Shown here: piece by piece, positions 1-6,463 of the stretch
Layout of the letters: each line of letters opens with the position of its first letter
Position numbering within the stretch: position 1 is the stretch's first letter
Source of the DNA: Treponema sp.
GTDB lineage: Bacteria; Spirochaetota; Spirochaetia; Treponematales; Breznakiellaceae
NCBI GenBank assembly: GCA_031276615.1
Contig: JAISND010000026.1
Location: 1-7,659 of the forward strand
Length of the DNA: 7,659 nt
Reading direction: 5' to 3'
Made by a program: the position numbers and the translations under genes
The notes under the pieces: model-generated
Told to the model about the DNA's origin: nothing
Database searches by the model: none
Seen by the model: the letters and a program-made list of their open reading frames with translations, nothing else

Positions 1-372
1 AACGGAAGTCCCGGTCCCGATACCAACGGCTTACCGCCAGGAAAAGTCGGTGTAATAAATTTTACAACACCGCCGCAGAACATATGGGAAATCCGCGTAA
101 CGACTGCCACTGTTGATTCCGCGTCTGATCTGACGTCAGGATATGCCGCTACGAGTTCGTCAAACGCCGGCGATTTTATAAACGGCAAGGCATATTTAAA
201 CCAGGCGGCTTTTCCCGATATGGAATTTCCGGAATTCGATCCCAACGGAACTTATACGATAGTGATAGTATACTCCGGCGGCGGCGCAGGTAGTATCAAG
301 AAACAGATGGGGGTGCAGTTTGCAGAGGGAAGCGCTGCGCTGGATTTAACTACAATGACCGCCGTAAATTAA
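1..372 (+). CDS. C-terminal part of a surface-type protein (5' end outside window)
   Basis: Frame 1 is open from the first base to a TAA stop at 370-372, giving the last 123 residues of a longer protein. The sequence is rich in Gly, Ser, Thr, Asn and Ala, starts with a Pro/Gly-rich stretch (NGSPGPDTNGLPPGK), and has alternating beta-type segments such as GTYTIVIVY followed by GVQFAEGSAALDL. There are no membrane segments or catalytic motifs. This composition suits the C-terminus of an extracellular or surface-exposed modular protein. The last ~45 residues resemble in pattern the second half of the 117-residue repeat in the lipoprotein at the right edge (G-x-Y/F-hydrophobic strand, then F-x-EG-x3-LD). 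Base composition is lower in GC than the secretion genes downstream. The gene is followed at once by a gene-end hairpin. I do not recognise a named family, and function is unknown. Confidence 0.75.
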   Translation, partial: NGSPGPDTNGLPPGKVGVINFTTPPQNIWEIRVTTATVDSASDLTSGYAATSSSNAGDFINGKAYLNQAAFPDMEFPEFDPNGTYTIVIVYSGGGAGSIKKQMGVQFAEGSAALDLTTMTAVN

Positions 373-381
373 CCGGAACCG

Positions 382-428
382 TGAAATAACAAGCCGGCTT
401 TCGGGGCGGCTTATTATCCAAAGAGCGG
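382..428 (+). repeat. Copy A of an imperfect direct repeat (gene-end segment)
   Basis: This segment reads TGAAATAAC, then the AAGCCG...CGGCTT hairpin, then ATTATCCAAA and a short purine-rich stretch. It aligns with 546-600 apart from a few substitutions, four extra T in copy B and small gaps. The similarity may start slightly upstream: TAACCGG at 370 resembles TAGACCGG near 528. The simplest reading is duplication of a gene 3' end with its terminator. Confidence 0.6.
391..415 (+). terminator. Probable weak or degenerate Rho-independent terminator after the first gene
   Basis: AAGCCG (391-396) pairs with CGGCTT (407-412) around a 10-base loop, 18 bases after the stop of the upstream gene. The T-tract is broken (TTATTAT), so termination may be weak. 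It is clearly related to the stronger hairpin at 555-580, which differs mainly in the inner stem and in a longer T-run. Confidence 0.5.
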
Positions 429-545
429 AAGCCTTTTTTCACCGCCCTGAAAGCGGCAAACGTACTTATGCGTTACAAGCGTTCTTCTATGGGGGAAAGA
501 AATGTAAAGACGCAGGCTAAATCATGGTAGACCGGTGAGACAAAA

Positions 546-600
546 TGAAATACTAAGCCGCCCTTTGGGGCGGCTTTTTTATTATCCAAAAGATGGTGGC
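546..600 (+). repeat. Copy B of an imperfect direct repeat (gene-end segment)
   Basis: The segment reads TGAAATACT, a perfect terminator hairpin, a T-run, then ATTATCCAAA and a purine-rich stretch, matching copy A at 382-428. Copies begin 164 bases apart. The DNA between them (about 429-545) has no convincing gene. It contains a CCGC/GCGG mini-hairpin (442-445 with 453-456) and a 20-codon ATG-to-TAG frame at 468-530 with no ribosome-binding site. It may be the eroded end of a former gene. Confidence 0.6.
555..580 (+). terminator. Rho-independent terminator
   Basis: A perfect 9-bp stem, AAGCCGCCC (555-563) with GGGCGGCTT (568-576), closes a TTTG loop and runs into a six-T tract (575-580). It lies 85 bases before the trbJ start, so it should insulate the secretion operon from upstream transcription. 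Any trbJ promoter should then fall between about 580 and 655. Part of the outer stem is A/T and the reverse complement has an A-run upstream, so bidirectional action is possible. Confidence 0.85.
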
Positions 601-606
601 TTTTCC

Positions 607-620
607 AAAACTTCGGTTTT
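607..620 (+). promoter_or_regulatory. Small C(UUCG)G hairpin in the leader before trbJ
   Basis: AAAAC (607-611) and GTTTT (616-620) form a 5-bp stem capped by TTCG, the stable C(UUCG)G tetraloop. It lies between the terminator and the trbJ ribosome-binding site. A -35/-10-like pair follows (TTGAGA 620-625, 17 bases, TTTTAT 643-648). A start from that pair would fall at about 655, inside the ribosome-binding site, so I do not call it a promoter. The hairpin's role is unknown. Confidence 0.3.
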
Positions 621-653
621 TGAGAAAAGTTCGGTGCAAACATTTTATTTTAC

Positions 654-660
654 AGGAGAG
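654..660 (+). promoter_or_regulatory. Ribosome-binding site of trbJ (decides the start)
   Basis: AGGAGAG, with GGAG at 655-658, lies 6 bases before ATG 665 and is the best Shine-Dalgarno sequence near this gene. It selects ATG 665 over the in-frame ATG 593, whose 24 extra codons would encode a basic stretch with no leader-peptide character and would overlap the repeat/hairpin region. Confidence 0.85.
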
Positions 661-664
661 GATT

Positions 665-1513
665 ATGAAGAAGACGTGCAAAGTATTTTTACTGTCCCTT
701 TTATTTTCCGGCGCCGCTCTTAGCTCTTACGCGCAAATAGGGGCGGTATCAGCGCCCATCCTTGAATCCATTATGACCACTACCCACGCGGACCAGGTTA
801 TTTATTACGCCCAGTCCATCGCCCAGCTTGTCGAGAGCGCCCAGACCGCCTACCAGCAGTTTCAGACCGCCCTCAGAATGGAACAGCGGGCGCTTAAAAA
901 CCTGAAAGGTATTACCGATGTCAATAGCTGGGACGACTTCATGGACTGGTACAACCGCCAGCTCTATCTTGAACGCCAGACGGAGAACAGGTTCCTCAGC
1001 CTGGGAGTGAGTATCGGCGGTAAAAAGTACCGCCTCAAAGACATTGAGGAAATCCCCAACGCCGCGAAGACCCAGTATTATGATTATTGGGGCGAAGATC
1101 TCTCCGAAAAACAAAAGAAGGAAGTGTGGACTACCCTCGGCCTCACTCCGGCCAATTATGCCTATGTCCAGACCTGGGAAACAAGGGAGAAGGATCTCAT
1201 GAAGAAACTTTTAATCAAAAAATACAGCGTGAATGAAGAAAACATGCGGGCCCTGGAGCGGAGCAATGAGATGCTCAACAGCATTGCCGGAGACCGGGAC
1301 AAGAGCGAAGACGAGAAGATGGGCGAAAAGGAGCTTCTTTCCATGATCGCCGAATTGCTGATTGATAATAACCGGGTAGTCCGGCAGCAGGCCTACGACA
1401 ACGCCGAGGCCGAGGAACACCGGATAACGGCCGAGAGGGCCGCCAAGGTTCCCCAGGCCCGGACGGATCTTTCGGAAACCTGGGGCGAGGATTTTTTCGG
1501 GCCCATTGAATAA
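665..1513 (+). CDS. trbJ: TrbJ/VirB5-like periplasmic component of the type IV secretion system
   Basis: The protein has 282 residues. VirB5/TrbJ proteins are exported and act in the periplasm or at the pilus tip of conjugation machines. Residues 1-23 form a signal peptide: MKK, a hydrophobic core to about residue 19, then a likely cleavage after SYA. The mature part opens with helical, Gln/Ala-rich sequence (about 43-82, AQSIAQLVESAQTAYQQFQTAL and on) typical of TrbJ helices. A Trp/Tyr-rich middle (89-172) and a long charged helical region likely to form a coiled coil (172-265) follow, and the tail is acidic/aromatic. The start at ATG 665 is supported by AGGAGAG and by the leader peptide it creates; it is the first gene after a strong terminator. 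The call rests on leader peptide, helical pattern and position just before trbL, as in Ti-plasmid trb operons. The middle region matches nothing I know, so the family call is moderate. Confidence 0.65.
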   Translation: MKKTCKVFLLSLLFSGAALSSYAQIGAVSAPILESIMTTTHADQVIYYAQSIAQLVESAQTAYQQFQTALRMEQRALKNLKGITDVNSWDDFMDWYNRQLYLERQTENRFLSLGVSIGGKKYRLKDIEEIPNAAKTQYYDYWGEDLSEKQKKEVWTTLGLTPANYAYVQTWETREKDLMKKLLIKKYSVNEENMRALERSNEMLNSIAGDRDKSEDEKMGEKELLSMIAELLIDNNRVVRQQAYDNAEAEEHRITAERAAKVPQARTDLSETWGEDFFGPIE

Positions 1514-1521
1514 GGCGTACC

Positions 1522-2988
1522 ATGGAATCCTTAAACAACTCCTTCTTTTTTGTCATTGACAAGATCATTTCCCTCCAGCTTTTTTTCCACAAAGAAGCCT
1601 GGGCCATAGGCAGGACGGTGCTCCTTATCTCCCTCATCCTTGCGGCGATAAATTACGCCCTTACCGGCGAGGGATTCAAGAGCAGCCTCATCAAGATAGG
1701 GAAAGCGACGGTGTTTTTTATTGTCATCATGCTGGTCTACCCGCGGATCATAGCCTTTATAACCGAGTGGACCTTTGAGAAGGCCCGCGCAAGCACCTTC
1801 CTGGGAATGGAGCAGTATTTGAACGACACCAAGAGCGCCATGGCGAACGCGGCGGACGAGGCCGCGGCGGCTAACAAAGCGGGTACCTACGGCCAACGGG
1901 TCATGAAATCGGGCAAAGTATCCGAAGAAAACGATCCCAACCTTTTCTTCGAGGATTTTATGACGGTCCGGGATACCGGCGCCGTCGCCTACACCGTTGT
2001 CGCGCCGGCGGCGGCCCTCAAGTCCGTCATGCTCGTCGCCGGCGAATGTATAACCTACGCGGGGAAAGATTCGGGGTGGCTTCCTGAATTCGGCCGTATT
2101 ATCATCGGCCTTGCCTGCGGGTTTTTCGTAATGGTCACCGGCGTCCTGGCGGTGCTGGAATACCTTATGGCCTATCTGGAATTCATGCTGGTTACCAGCG
2201 TCGGCATTATCTTCTTTCCCCTTTCCCTGTGGGAAGGAAGCAAATTCATGGCCGAGAAACTGGTCGGGGCCATCATAGGGTTTTTCGTGAAACTCCTTTT
2301 CTGCAACATCTGCCTCTTTCTCATGCTCTACGGATTCTATTCCCTGGCCAGGGGCTTTACCGAAAACCCGTTTACCGGCAACACGGATCAAATCCTCATG
2401 GTCGTCTTTGTGAGCCTCCTGTTTTTTTTCCTGTGCAAGAGCGGCCCCGGGCTGGCCCAGTCCCTTCTTTCAGGCGTGCCGAGCCTCAGCGCGTCGGGAG
2501 CTATTTCCGCGGCGGCCGGGGCCGTTGCGGGAGCCGGCGCGGCTTTCGGGGCGGCCCGGCAAGCCGGCGGGGCTTTCGCCGGAGGCGCGGCGAAAGCGGC
2601 CTTCGGCGGCGTAGGCGCCCTTACCCAGGCGGCGGCGGCGGGGCAGGCGGTCAAAGATTTGGGCGGCGGCAGAAGCACCCAGGCGGGCGCGTTCATGAAG
2701 AGCCTGGGCGGCAGCGCCAAGGAAGCGGTTAAAGCTTCCGGCGGCGAACTGGCCCGGAGCCTCCTGGGAGGTTCGGGGCAGCAGGGCTCCGGAAGCTCAG
2801 GCGGCTCAGGAGGGACCGGCGCGGGCGTCAACCGGCACAGCCAGACCCAGCATTTTCTTCAGGAAAAGAACGCCGATGGAAACAAGAAGAGTTTCGGCGA
2901 ATACCTTGCGGCCCGGAAAGAAACGGGGACCAACGCCGGTATCGATCACATGGCCAAAAAAGAAGCACGGGATAATCCCAAAGCATAA
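1522..2988 (+). CDS. trbL: TrbL/VirB6-like polytopic inner-membrane channel protein
   Basis: The protein has 488 residues. VirB6/TrbL is the multi-pass inner-membrane protein through which substrate passes in type IV secretion. Hydrophobic segments lie near 27-47, 61-81, 155-177 (weaker), 193-215, 217-236, 246-274 and 291-305, with a soluble loop at about 85-150. The last segment runs into SGPGLAQSLLSGVPSLSASG (307-326), very close to the conserved end of TrbL membrane domains. Residues 327-435 are a low-complexity Ala/Gly tail, then Gly/Ser (GSGQQGSGSSGGSGGTGAG), ending in a charged segment to 488. TrbL proteins often have such tails. The gene begins 8 bases after trbJ with only a weak AAGG motif (1512-1515), which suggests coupled translation. 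No trbK lies between J and L. Confidence 0.88.
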   Translation: MESLNNSFFFVIDKIISLQLFFHKEAWAIGRTVLLISLILAAINYALTGEGFKSSLIKIGKATVFFIVIMLVYPRIIAFITEWTFEKARASTFLGMEQYLNDTKSAMANAADEAAAANKAGTYGQRVMKSGKVSEENDPNLFFEDFMTVRDTGAVAYTVVAPAAALKSVMLVAGECITYAGKDSGWLPEFGRIIIGLACGFFVMVTGVLAVLEYLMAYLEFMLVTSVGIIFFPLSLWEGSKFMAEKLVGAIIGFFVKLLFCNICLFLMLYGFYSLARGFTENPFTGNTDQILMVVFVSLLFFFLCKSGPGLAQSLLSGVPSLSASGAISAAAGAVAGAGAAFGAARQAGGAFAGGAAKAAFGGVGALTQAAAAGQAVKDLGGGRSTQAGAFMKSLGGSAKEAVKASGGELARSLLGGSGQQGSGSSGGSGGTGAGVNRHSQTQHFLQEKNADGNKKSFGEYLAARKETGTNAGIDHMAKKEARDNPKA

Positions 2989-2996
2989 GCGCCGCG

Positions 2997-3677
2997 ATGC
3001 CCGCCCTGCACAAAAGCGCCGTCTATAAACCGGTGGAAATCGAAAACCCCTTCCGGAAAGGCCAGGACAAAGCCTACGCCGATATTCTCCTTGACAAAAT
3101 GCGCGAAACCAAATGGTGGAGAGTTGTCGGCGCCGGTTCCCTCGTGCTGCACCTGGTAAGCCTGGGCTACTTTATCTACGCGGTCAACCTGCAAAAGACC
3201 GTGCCGGTCCTGGTGAACGTCATGCCTTCCGGAGAGGCCCAGTACCTGGGGGAGGTGCGGCAGAACGAGGCGGTTCAAATTCCCGAACCGGCGATCCAGT
3301 TTCAGGTGAGAAAATTTATCGGTAACCTGCGTTCGGTGTCCACGGACGCGGAGGTGCTGTATAACAACATTGACGAGTGCTACGCCATGGTAACCTCAGG
3401 CTACGCGCCGGTCATGACGCGGTTTCTCAGGAGCGCTTCGCCTTTCGAACTGGTAGGGAAGACCCGGAGAACCGTCGAGGTGGAAAGCGTACTGAAAATA
3501 ACCGGCACGTCCTATCAGATAGACTGGACCGAGACCTCGGTGGGCGGTTCGGGGATCCGGAACGCCGCCCGGATGAGGGCCATTGTGACGGTAAAACTTC
3601 TGCCCGCCACCGATACGTCGATAAAAAGGAATCCGCTGGGGATTTACATTGAGAACTGCGAAATGACGGAATTATGA
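2997..3677 (+). CDS. trbF: TrbF/VirB8-like inner-membrane assembly factor
   Basis: The protein has 226 residues, a normal length for VirB8/TrbF, which anchors in the inner membrane and uses a periplasmic NTF2-like domain to nucleate the secretion complex. The cytoplasmic N-terminus has the TrbF-type motif ENPFRKGQDKAYADILLDKM (16-35). One membrane segment follows at about 41-63 (WRVVGAGSLVLHLVSLGYFIY). The periplasmic domain ends with NPLGIYIENCEM (212-223), the strongly conserved NPLG-I/Y-I/V end of VirB8/TrbF proteins. ATG 2997 is 8 bases after the trbL stop without a clear Shine-Dalgarno sequence, so translation may depend on coupling. The 3' end overlaps trbG by 4 bases (ATGA, 3674-3677). 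Confidence 0.9.
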   Translation: MPALHKSAVYKPVEIENPFRKGQDKAYADILLDKMRETKWWRVVGAGSLVLHLVSLGYFIYAVNLQKTVPVLVNVMPSGEAQYLGEVRQNEAVQIPEPAIQFQVRKFIGNLRSVSTDAEVLYNNIDECYAMVTSGYAPVMTRFLRSASPFELVGKTRRTVEVESVLKITGTSYQIDWTETSVGGSGIRNAARMRAIVTVKLLPATDTSIKRNPLGIYIENCEMTEL

Positions 3678-4687
3678 AATTACTTTTTTACGCCCTGCTT
3701 CTTGCCGCCCTGGCTTCCTGTAGAACTATCGACGTTGAACAGCGCGTCCGGGACGCGGGAGCGGGGACGGTAGATTCGGCGGAAGCGACGGCCGCCGTCG
3801 TGGTGACGGTGGAAGGGGACCGGGAACCCTCGCCCCCCAGTATCATAGAAAAGCCGGTGTACGTTCCCGATAAACCCGCCCCGCCCTCGCAGCCCGCGGC
3901 AAAGGGCCGCCAGGCGGTGGAAGAGTCGAACCGGAAAGGCATCCTGAAACCGTCCGATTATTCCCACGCGGCCGTGATCTACGACTACGGATCCGACTGG
4001 GTGTACGAGGTGTATACCCAGCCGCTCAGGGCCAGCGACATCCGGCTTGAGCCGGGGGAGCAGGCGGTGGAGGCGCCCTTTATATCCGACAGCGAGCGCT
4101 GGATGCTCGGGGCCGGGGTCAACTATGAGGACGGCGTGCCGGTACAGCACATTTACATAAAACCGACGGAAACGTCGCTGGAGGCGTCGCTCATCATCAA
4201 CACGGACCGGAGGGTGTATCACGTGATTCTCCGCAGCTATAAAGACGTTTATATGCCTATAATCCGCTGGCGTTATCAGTCTTCCGGGATGCCGAAAAAT
4301 TTCTTCGGCCCCCTGGGTTCAGAGGCCCGCGGGACTTCCGGGGGAAACGCCGGCGGGACTGCCGGAGGGGAAACGGATACCCGCGGCGCCGGGGGGGAAC
4401 CCGCTAAGATAGATCCCCGCTTTATCTCTTTCAATTACCGGATCACCTACAGCCTCTTCGGGAAACCTGACTGGCTGCCGGACCTTGTCTATGACGACGG
4501 TAAAAAAACCTACGTCGTCTTCCCCGAGGAAGTCCTCCAGGGCGAACTGCCGGCGGTCTTTGAAAACCGCGGCGATGTCGTTAATTACCGGGTTGTCGGG
4601 AACCTGCTCATTATCGACAAACTGGTTGAAAGCCTGACCGTCAAAATGGCGGAAAAAGAAATATCCGTCGAAAAGAAAAGGAAGTAA
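3674..4687 (+). CDS. trbG: TrbG/VirB9-like outer-membrane ring component, predicted lipoprotein
   Basis: The protein has 337 residues. VirB9/TrbG forms the outer-membrane ring with VirB10 and normally a VirB7-type lipoprotein. The N-terminus MKLLFYALLLAALASC is a lipoprotein leader with LASC at 13-16, so Cys16 should be lipidated; this is unusual for the family. A Pro-rich linker (50-78) follows. The N-terminal VirB9 domain (about 100-201) is well conserved: YEVYTQPLRASDIRLEPGEQ, RWMLGAGV, KPTETSLEASLIINTDRRVYH and a closing RWRYQ. A Gly/Thr-rich linker (213-244) leads to the C-terminal beta domain (251-320) with NYRITY, KPDWLPDLVYDDGKKTYVVF and VNYRVVGNLLIIDKL, all typical of TrbG. A charged tail ends the protein. 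The gene overlaps trbF by 4 bases and ends 3 bases before trbI. Confidence 0.93.
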   Translation: MKLLFYALLLAALASCRTIDVEQRVRDAGAGTVDSAEATAAVVVTVEGDREPSPPSIIEKPVYVPDKPAPPSQPAAKGRQAVEESNRKGILKPSDYSHAAVIYDYGSDWVYEVYTQPLRASDIRLEPGEQAVEAPFISDSERWMLGAGVNYEDGVPVQHIYIKPTETSLEASLIINTDRRVYHVILRSYKDVYMPIIRWRYQSSGMPKNFFGPLGSEARGTSGGNAGGTAGGETDTRGAGGEPAKIDPRFISFNYRITYSLFGKPDWLPDLVYDDGKKTYVVFPEEVLQGELPAVFENRGDVVNYRVVGNLLIIDKLVESLTVKMAEKEISVEKKRK

Positions 4688-4690
4688 GCG

Positions 4691-6025
4691 ATGCCGGATC
4701 CTGAAACCCTTACGGACGATGCCGAACAGCGGCAGTATGAAATGAGCGCCGAGGAAGCGACCGGCCTGGACGCCGTCCCGGCGGCCGCGGGCTTTTTCAA
4801 CCGAAAAAAAGTCACCATGATCCTTTCCGTTTCCTTGGCCCTGGTAGTCGGCGGCGGCTTCCTGTTCAACGCGGCCAGAGAAACCCGGCGGCCGGGCGAG
4901 GACGCGGCCGCCGGGCCGGCGGCGGCAAGAACCCCGGATTTCCTGCGGGGGGAACGGGACCGCGCCCTCTCCGCCGCCGCCGCCGCGGAAGAGCGCCTTC
5001 CGGACGCCGGGCCGCCGCCGCCGGCCGAGCCGTCCCTCCCCGCCGTGTACCCTGACGACGGCCCCGCCGGCGAGTTTGCCCGGCCCGGAGCGCCCCAGCC
5101 GGCCCAACCGCCCGCCCCCGTCCCGCCCCCGGCGCGGAACGAGATTCCCGGCGCCCCGCCCCCCGTACATGACGCCTACCGTTCCCCCCTGGTTCCCCGG
5201 ACTATCGAGGGCAGCCTATTCGGAACCCCGCGGGAACTACCGCCGCCGGCCCCCGCCGAACCCTATGCCCCCTTCCCGGATCAAGCCGCCGCCGGGTATA
5301 CGCCGCGGCAGTTCCTGGCCCCGCCTGCCGCGCCGCCGGCTTCCCCGTCCGCGGGGGATAACGCGCAGCCTTTTTTCGATCCCCAGGGCGGCGGCGCCGT
5401 CATCGGGGGGGATTACCTGGGCGGCCATTCCCTGTGGATAGGGACTCTCGTGCCGGGGGTGCTGGAAACCGGCATCAATACCGATCTGCCCGGCAACGTG
5501 ATCGCCAGGGTTACCCAAAACATCTACGACTCCAGGACCGGGCGAGAACTCCTCATTCCTCAGGGTTCGATACTTGTGGCCAGATACAACAATTCCGTCT
5601 CCTTCTCCCAGCACCGCGTTCAAATCGTGTGGGATACCCTTATCCGCCCCGATGGCTACCAAATCGATCTTGGGGGCATGAACGGCGTGGACCGGAAAGG
5701 CATGGCGGGCCTGGAAGCCGAATACCACGAAAACTGGTTTGAGTACCTCAAGGCCGCCGGCATTATCATGATGTTCTCCGTGGCCAACGCGAGGATGACC
5801 GAAGAAGCGGCGAAACACGCTTCCGGCACCGCCGCCTCCGGCATCGCCCAGGGCAACGCGGAGTTCGTAAACCAGATGGGCGGCACTATCGTCTCCAGGG
5901 CCATGAACATCCAGCCCACCCTTTCCCTGGATAACGGTTCCCGCATTAACATCATGCTCAATAAAACCGTCTACCTTCCCCCCGTGCCGGATTATCCGGT
6001 CACCAAAAAATATTCGTTGAGGTAA
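4691..6025 (+). CDS. trbI: TrbI/VirB10-like trans-envelope scaffold
   Basis: The protein has 444 residues. VirB10/TrbI spans both membranes and links inner-membrane energisation to the outer-membrane pore. It has a cytoplasmic N-terminus (1-40), one membrane segment (41-59, VTMILSVSLALVVGGGFLF) and a very long Pro/Ala-rich periplasmic linker (about 65-228). The conserved C-terminal barrel domain (247-431) contains TGINTDLPGNVIARVTQNIYDS, GRELLIPQGSILVARYN, QIVWDTLIRPDGYQIDLGG and DRKGMAGL, all hallmark VirB10 segments. The stretch 347-395 (FEYLKAAGIIMMF and on) sits where the outer-membrane antenna helices lie. The Shine-Dalgarno sequence AAGGAAG (4678-4684) precedes ATG 4691 by 6 bases, and the start is 3 bases after trbG. 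The linker-coding DNA is extremely GC-rich and gives long shadow frames on the other strand. Confidence 0.95.
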   Translation: MPDPETLTDDAEQRQYEMSAEEATGLDAVPAAAGFFNRKKVTMILSVSLALVVGGGFLFNAARETRRPGEDAAAGPAAARTPDFLRGERDRALSAAAAAEERLPDAGPPPPAEPSLPAVYPDDGPAGEFARPGAPQPAQPPAPVPPPARNEIPGAPPPVHDAYRSPLVPRTIEGSLFGTPRELPPPAPAEPYAPFPDQAAAGYTPRQFLAPPAAPPASPSAGDNAQPFFDPQGGGAVIGGDYLGGHSLWIGTLVPGVLETGINTDLPGNVIARVTQNIYDSRTGRELLIPQGSILVARYNNSVSFSQHRVQIVWDTLIRPDGYQIDLGGMNGVDRKGMAGLEAEYHENWFEYLKAAGIIMMFSVANARMTEEAAKHASGTAASGIAQGNAEFVNQMGGTIVSRAMNIQPTLSLDNGSRINIMLNKTVYLPPVPDYPVTKKYSLR

Positions 6026-6028
6026 CCC

Positions 6029-6463
6029 GTGTCCTCCAGACTAAAAACCTTCCTCCTCCTCCCGTCCCTGGCGCTCAACGCGCTCTTCGCGCTGCTGTTT
6101 CTATCGGCCTTGCGCTCGGGGGCTTCCTCCGTGGCCTTTGACGACCCCGGCGGCAGGGAAAACCCCTACGCCACGGCCGCACTCGTGGTAAGCGTGCCGT
6201 CCGAAACGGCGGAAATCCTCTTCGACGCCGTCACTATCCGCCTGGAGCCGGGCGGGAAAGCGGCCCTCCAGTTCTCGGCCGTCTTCAACGGACGCCAGGC
6301 TAACTGGCTTATGAGCGCCCTGTACGATCACGACATTGTTTCCGTCGCCCCCTCGCGCCACGGCCTGCTCCTGACCGCCCTGCGGGAAGGCGAAACCGTG
6401 CTGCAGGCCCTTACCTCCGAAGGCATCAGGGACCTGGCTCGGGTCAGGGTGGTCCCGCGGTGA
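6029..6463 (+). CDS. Membrane-anchored protein with a single Big_2/Ig-like domain
   Basis: The protein has 144 residues and starts at GTG 6029, 3 bases after the trbI stop, with GAGG (6019-6022) 6 bases upstream. Residues 7-28 form one hydrophobic segment with no lipobox, so it is either a membrane anchor or an uncleaved leader. Residues 52-142 look like one bacterial Ig-like (Big_2) fold: a strand (TIRLEPGGKAALQFSAVFNG), a conserved Trp (93), then HDIVSVAPSRHGLLLTALREG and ETVLQAL...LARVRVV, matching the pattern W-x-D-x-IVSV-x-GLLTAL-x-G-x-A-x-T. Big_2 domains are usually adhesive modules in cell-surface proteins. Here the domain is alone and would face the periplasm. A role in supporting or stabilising the channel is inferred from position only. 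It overlaps the next gene by 4 bases. Confidence 0.7.
   Translation: MSSRLKTFLLLPSLALNALFALLFLSALRSGASSVAFDDPGGRENPYATAALVVSVPSETAEILFDAVTIRLEPGGKAALQFSAVFNGRQANWLMSALYDHDIVSVAPSRHGLLLTALREGETVLQALTSEGIRDLARVRVVPR

Noticed and set aside
468..530. 20-codon frame (MRYKRSSMGERNVKTQAKSW) between the two terminator-like segments
   Set aside because: No ribosome-binding site, no recognisable features, and a short frame of this size is expected by chance.
382..600. Direct repeats as integration (att) sites or a CRISPR-like array
   Set aside because: Only two imperfect copies 164 bases apart, each centred on a terminator hairpin, with no integrase, tRNA or regular spacer structure.
620..648. TTGAGA-17-TTTTAT as the trbJ promoter
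   Set aside because: Transcription would start at about 655, inside the ribosome-binding site; in AT-rich DNA such matches are easy to find by chance.
593..664. Upstream in-frame ATG 593 as the trbJ start
   Set aside because: It adds 24 basic, non-leader residues and has no ribosome-binding site; ATG 665 has AGGAGAG at good spacing and gives a normal signal peptide.
1531..2391. 286-codon open frame on the - strand opposite trbL
   Set aside because: It lies entirely within a convincing TrbL gene, has no ribosome-binding site or domain, and is explained by the GC-rich codon pattern.
4319..5170. 283-codon open frame on the - strand opposite trbG/trbI
   Set aside because: A Gly/Arg-rich shadow of the Pro/Ala-rich TrbI linker and the TrbG Gly linker; both sense genes have strong family motifs.
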